The notes beneath the pieces are model-generated. The model did no database searches, had not been told where the DNA came from, and saw nothing but the letters and a program-made list of their open reading frames with translations. DNA of 64,000 nucleotides from Marinobacter sp. HL-58 (GTDB taxonomy: Bacteria > Pseudomonadota > Gammaproteobacteria > Pseudomonadales > Oleiphilaceae). Location: positions 62,001 to 126,000 of the forward strand of contig NZ_LIHP01000004.1 in NCBI RefSeq assembly GCF_001314605.1. Reading direction: 5' to 3'. Below, one piece after another: positions 61,206-64,000 of the stretch. A program made the translations under genes and the position numbers. Each line of letters starts with the position of its first letter. The stretch's first letter is position 1.

Positions 61206-62693
61206 ATGGCCGATGACCGTATCCGCAAATTCCGCAAACTGCTCGCGGAAGCGCCCAATTATGAAATGTGGAAGGCGGCTGCCCTGGAGCTGGATTTTCT
61301 GGAAGGCAATGTCGAGTGGAAGGAAGACTTCGCATCGGACCTGTATCATTACGAGCTGATCTACGACCGCCTCAGTAATCTGCGTAATTACCGCCAGCAG
61401 AATGATTTCGAACGCCTGAAGCGTGCCCTGCGGGAAGGACTCCACCATGACCTTGGCAATATGGGCAACACAGCGTTGTACACCCGCTCCCGTGTGGGCA
61501 CCAAGCACCTGATCGAGGAATACATCACCCAGGTCTGTGAATCCCTCGATTTCCTCTGCGACACGTCTGTGCCGGGTTTTCCGGTAGCCGACAAGCTCCA
61601 GTTCTTCCGGGACACGCTCACCAGTTATGGCCGCCCCGCGCTGTTGTTAAGTGGCGGGGCTTCCCTTGGCATGTTCCATTTCGGGGTCATCAAGGCGCTA
61701 TGGGAGAAGGGGCTGTTGCCCCAGGTGATCGCCGGTTCCAGCAGCGGTGCCATCATCGCCGGCATGCTCGGCGTTCACAGTGATGCCGAGGTGCCGGAGA
61801 TGCTGGTGCCGGAAAACCACAATCTCGAGGCCTGGAAGTGGCGGGGAATACTCAGCGCCTTGCGGGGTGACGGCCTGATGGACCAGGCGCAGTTAAAGAA
61901 GTGCCTGCGGGCCAATATCGGGGAGTACACCTTCGAAGAGGCCTTCCAGAAAAGCGGCCGCTCCATCAACGTGAGCGTATCGCCGGTACAGACCCATCAG
62001 AAAGCCCGACTGCTGTGTGGTTATACCTCACCCTACCTGTTGGTCTGGAGTGCGGTGCTGGCCAGTGCGGCGGTGCCCGGGATTTTCCCGCCGGTGCCGC
62101 TGATGAAAAAGGACATTCACGGCAACATACTGCCTTATATGTCCCGTCTGAAGTTTGTGGACGGTTCCGTGGTCAGTGACCTGCCGATCGAGCGCCTGAT
62201 GCATCTGTACGACGTGAATTTCACCATCGTCAGCCAGACCAACCCCCATGTAGTGCCCTTTCTCAACCGCCGGGGCCAGGATGAGAAGATCAATCTCGCC
62301 AATCTGCCCATGCACCTGCTGAAATCGGAAATCCAGTTCCATGGCCAGGGCATTTTCGATTACTTGCGCAAGCGGGTTCAGCCGGAAATACTGCGCCAGA
62401 TATCGGGCCAGATGTACACCATCATGGGGCAGCGCTATTCCGGTGATGTGACCATCTCACCGTCCTATCGTTTGAAGGATTACCGCCGGATGCTTGCCAA
62501 CCCCGACCCGGCCTGGGTTCGTGAGATGATATTGCAGGGGGAGCGGGCCACCTGGCCGAAGATTTCCATGATTCGTTCCCATGCCCGGATCTCCAAAACC
62601 CTGGAGCGTTGCATTCGCCGTCTCAAATCCGAGCAACGCCGTTCCACCGCCGAGTTACGACTGGTAAGCAGTGCGGATTCCGGCACATCATGA
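61206..62693 (+). CDS. Patatin-like phospholipase with N-terminal DUF3336
   Basis: The product is 495 residues. The N-terminal about 130 residues (YEMWKAAALELDFLEGNVEW) match DUF3336, found ahead of patatin domains. The patatin domain has the oxyanion loop LSGGASLGMFHFG, the nucleophile elbow GSSSG (177-181, Ser179) and VDGSVVSDLP with Asp319 as the dyad acid. DUF3336 proteins include eukaryotic triacylglycerol lipases, so it may cleave neutral lipids or phospholipids. Wax- or triacylglycerol-storing marine bacteria often have it. It has no signal peptide. It may be cotranscribed with mlaA. Confidence 0.9.
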   Translation: MADDRIRKFRKLLAEAPNYEMWKAAALELDFLEGNVEWKEDFASDLYHYELIYDRLSNLRNYRQQNDFERLKRALREGLHHDLGNMGNTALYTRSRVGTKHLIEEYITQVCESLDFLCDTSVPGFPVADKLQFFRDTLTSYGRPALLLSGGASLGMFHFGVIKALWEKGLLPQVIAGSSSGAIIAGMLGVHSDAEVPEMLVPENHNLEAWKWRGILSALRGDGLMDQAQLKKCLRANIGEYTFEEAFQKSGRSINVSVSPVQTHQKARLLCGYTSPYLLVWSAVLASAAVPGIFPPVPLMKKDIHGNILPYMSRLKFVDGSVVSDLPIERLMHLYDVNFTIVSQTNPHVVPFLNRRGQDEKINLANLPMHLLKSEIQFHGQGIFDYLRKRVQPEILRQISGQMYTIMGQRYSGDVTISPSYRLKDYRRMLANPDPAWVREMILQGERATWPKISMIRSHARISKTLERCIRRLKSEQRRSTAELRLVSSADSGTS

Positions 62694-62791
62694 GATGACA
62701 GCCCCGGGAGCCGGGCGGTATGATACCGCGATGGCCGGGGAGCCCGATGGCGCCTCCCGCAAGCTCCGCCTGAGCACCTGACTGGACACTC

Positions 62792-64000
62792 ATGTACTAC
62801 GATTTCTTCGGCTTCCGGGAACCCCCGTTTTCGATTGCCCCCGATCCCCGCTATCTGTACCTCAGCGAGCGCCACAAGGAAGCGCTGGCGCACCTGATGT
62901 TTGGGGTGCAGGGGCAGGGTGGTTTCATCGTGATTACCGGCGAAGTCGGTACCGGAAAAACCACGGTCAGCCGCTGTTTTATCGAGAATGTGCCGGATCA
63001 TGTGGATATCGCCCTGATCCTCAATCCGAGGCTGTCCGCCCGGGAGTTGTTGTCCTCCATCTGTGACGAGCTTGAAATCCCCCACGAAGTCGGGGCCACC
63101 ATCAAGGAACTGGTGGGGCTGATCAACGATGATCTGCTCAAGGCCCATGCTGCCGGCCGTCACAAGGTGCTGATGATCGATGAGGCCCAGAACCTTTCCG
63201 CCGAGGTGCTGGAGCAACTAAGGCTGCTTACCAATCTGGAAACCGCTGAGAAGAAGCTGCTTCAGATTGTGCTGCTTGGCCAGCCGGAATTGCAGGCCAT
63301 CCTGGAACTGCCGGAACTCCGCCAACTGAACCAGCGGGTTACGGCGCGCTATCATCTGGATGCGCTCGGCCGTGAAGAAATCCCGGCCTACCTGCGCTAC
63401 CGGCTCAGTGTTGCAGGCCTTCGGGGCGAAATTTTCACCGACGGCGCGGTGCGGGCCCTCTTTCGTGCCAGCCAGGGCATTCCCAGGCTGATTAACCTGA
63501 TCAGTGATCGTGCGCTGCTGGGCGCCTATGCCGAGGGTGAGCACCAGATTACGGCAGCCCATATCCGCACCGCAGCCCGGGAAGTGAACGGAAAGCCGGC
63601 CCGGCGACGCTCGGGTAGCGTCTCTGCAAAAGCCCACCTGTTATTGGTGGCTGCCAGTATTGTGATGGCCGTTATCATGACGGTCTGGGCACTGGACCGG
63701 TTGCCGGGAGCGGGCTGGATGACGCCCGACGCAACAGCCGGCGATGAGGGCGACGTCCTGTCAGGGGAGATTCAGCGTGTAGAGCCGGCGCAGCCTGAGC
63801 TGCAGCCGGTGATTGTGCAGCCAGACCTGCCAGAACAAAGCCCGGCGTTCGACGAAGATCAGCGTGAGCCGGAACCGGAAACCCTGGCGGAGGATTTCGA
63901 GTTTGCCTCCGGCGCTCTGTCCCTGCCGGAGGCGTTCCGGGAGTTGTTCAGCGTGTGGGGGAGAGAATACCGTGTCTCTGAAAGCCCCGTGGCCTGTCGT
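62792..64000 (+). CDS. ExeA/GspA-family AAA+ ATPase, 5' part
   Basis: The gene runs off the right edge with 403 codons visible and no stop. MYYDFFGFREPPFSIAPDP is the classic start of ExeA/GspA proteins. Walker A is GEVGTGKTT (50-58), Walker B is VLMIDEAQNLS, and the segment GIPRLINLISDRALLGAYAE is a conserved later motif. One transmembrane helix (about 282-304) and a Pro-Glu stretch follow, then the beginning of a periplasmic domain. ExeA works with ExeB to place the type II secretion secretin through peptidoglycan. A gspB-like gene is expected to the right. Confidence 0.9.
   Translation, partial: MYYDFFGFREPPFSIAPDPRYLYLSERHKEALAHLMFGVQGQGGFIVITGEVGTGKTTVSRCFIENVPDHVDIALILNPRLSARELLSSICDELEIPHEVGATIKELVGLINDDLLKAHAAGRHKVLMIDEAQNLSAEVLEQLRLLTNLETAEKKLLQIVLLGQPELQAILELPELRQLNQRVTARYHLDALGREEIPAYLRYRLSVAGLRGEIFTDGAVRALFRASQGIPRLINLISDRALLGAYAEGEHQITAAHIRTAAREVNGKPARRRSGSVSAKAHLLLVAASIVMAVIMTVWALDRLPGAGWMTPDATAGDEGDVLSGEIQRVEPAQPELQPVIVQPDLPEQSPAFDEDQREPEPETLAEDFEFASGALSLPEAFRELFSVWGREYRVSESPVACR

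Overview
The window looks like chromosomal DNA of a marine gammaproteobacterium, most likely Marinobacter or a close relative. This is inferred from gene content and order (ffs-dnaX-ybaB-recR, rnd-ycgL-ycgN, a FadD/HrpA/PA3286-like KAS III run, MlaA, ExeA/GspA). Core genes are GC-rich. Several genes in the left third are visibly AT-rich, as expected of a mosaic surface-polysaccharide locus.

Positions 1-276 hold the end of a DUF212 membrane protein. Positions 495-21941 form a surface-polysaccharide cluster: five glycosyltransferases (two GT4, three GT2), two NodB-type deacetylases, a Wzy/O-antigen-ligase-like polymerase, a Wzx-type flippase, an AsnB-type amidotransferase, two sulfotransferases, three GNAT proteins, a CelD/BcsL-type acyltransferase and an exosortase fused to an EpsI domain. 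No priming glycosyltransferase, Wza/Wzc pair or PEP-CTERM substrate is visible. A roughly 254-bp imperfect direct repeat (wzx tail plus asnB head) flanks one sulfotransferase, and the left copy leads into a broken asnB remnant.

Positions 21965-33161, minus strand, carry the regulatory arm: a large PA14/TSP3 lipoprotein, PrsT (TPR lipoprotein), PrsR (sigma-54-dependent regulator) and PrsK (histidine kinase), the partners typical of XrtA exosortase systems. An SDR enzyme, an acyltransferase and a hexose-6-phosphate mutarotase follow.

Positions 33305-43467 are mostly housekeeping: a 2OG-Fe(II) oxygenase, 4.5S RNA, dnaX, ybaB, recR, rnd, ycgL, ycgN, and then a membrane VWA protein, a MoxR ATPase and a CoxE-like VWA protein. 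The gap that follows holds a minus-strand intrinsic terminator that no annotated gene explains, a possible small RNA.

Positions 43772-52278 form a tight nine-gene operon that is the most interesting part of the window: three TPR-rich envelope proteins (one a lipoprotein), two small exported proteins, one TolQ/ExbB-like protein, two TolR/ExbD-like proteins and a TonB-like protein with an AgmX/PglI-type C-terminus. One TolQ plus two TolRs plus TPR and AgmX/PglI proteins recalls the Agl-Glt gliding and Nfs spore-coat machines of Myxococcus. One of the two TolR-like subunits has Asn where the proton-carrying Asp is expected. I infer a proton-driven trans-envelope machine of unknown cargo.

Positions 52285-64000 are lipid-related and core genes: a MaoC dehydratase, an acyl-CoA ligase behind two abutting perfect palindromes, HrpA, a KAS III-like synthase, a 4HBT thioesterase, MlaA, a patatin phospholipase and the start of an ExeA/GspA ATPase that runs off the right edge.
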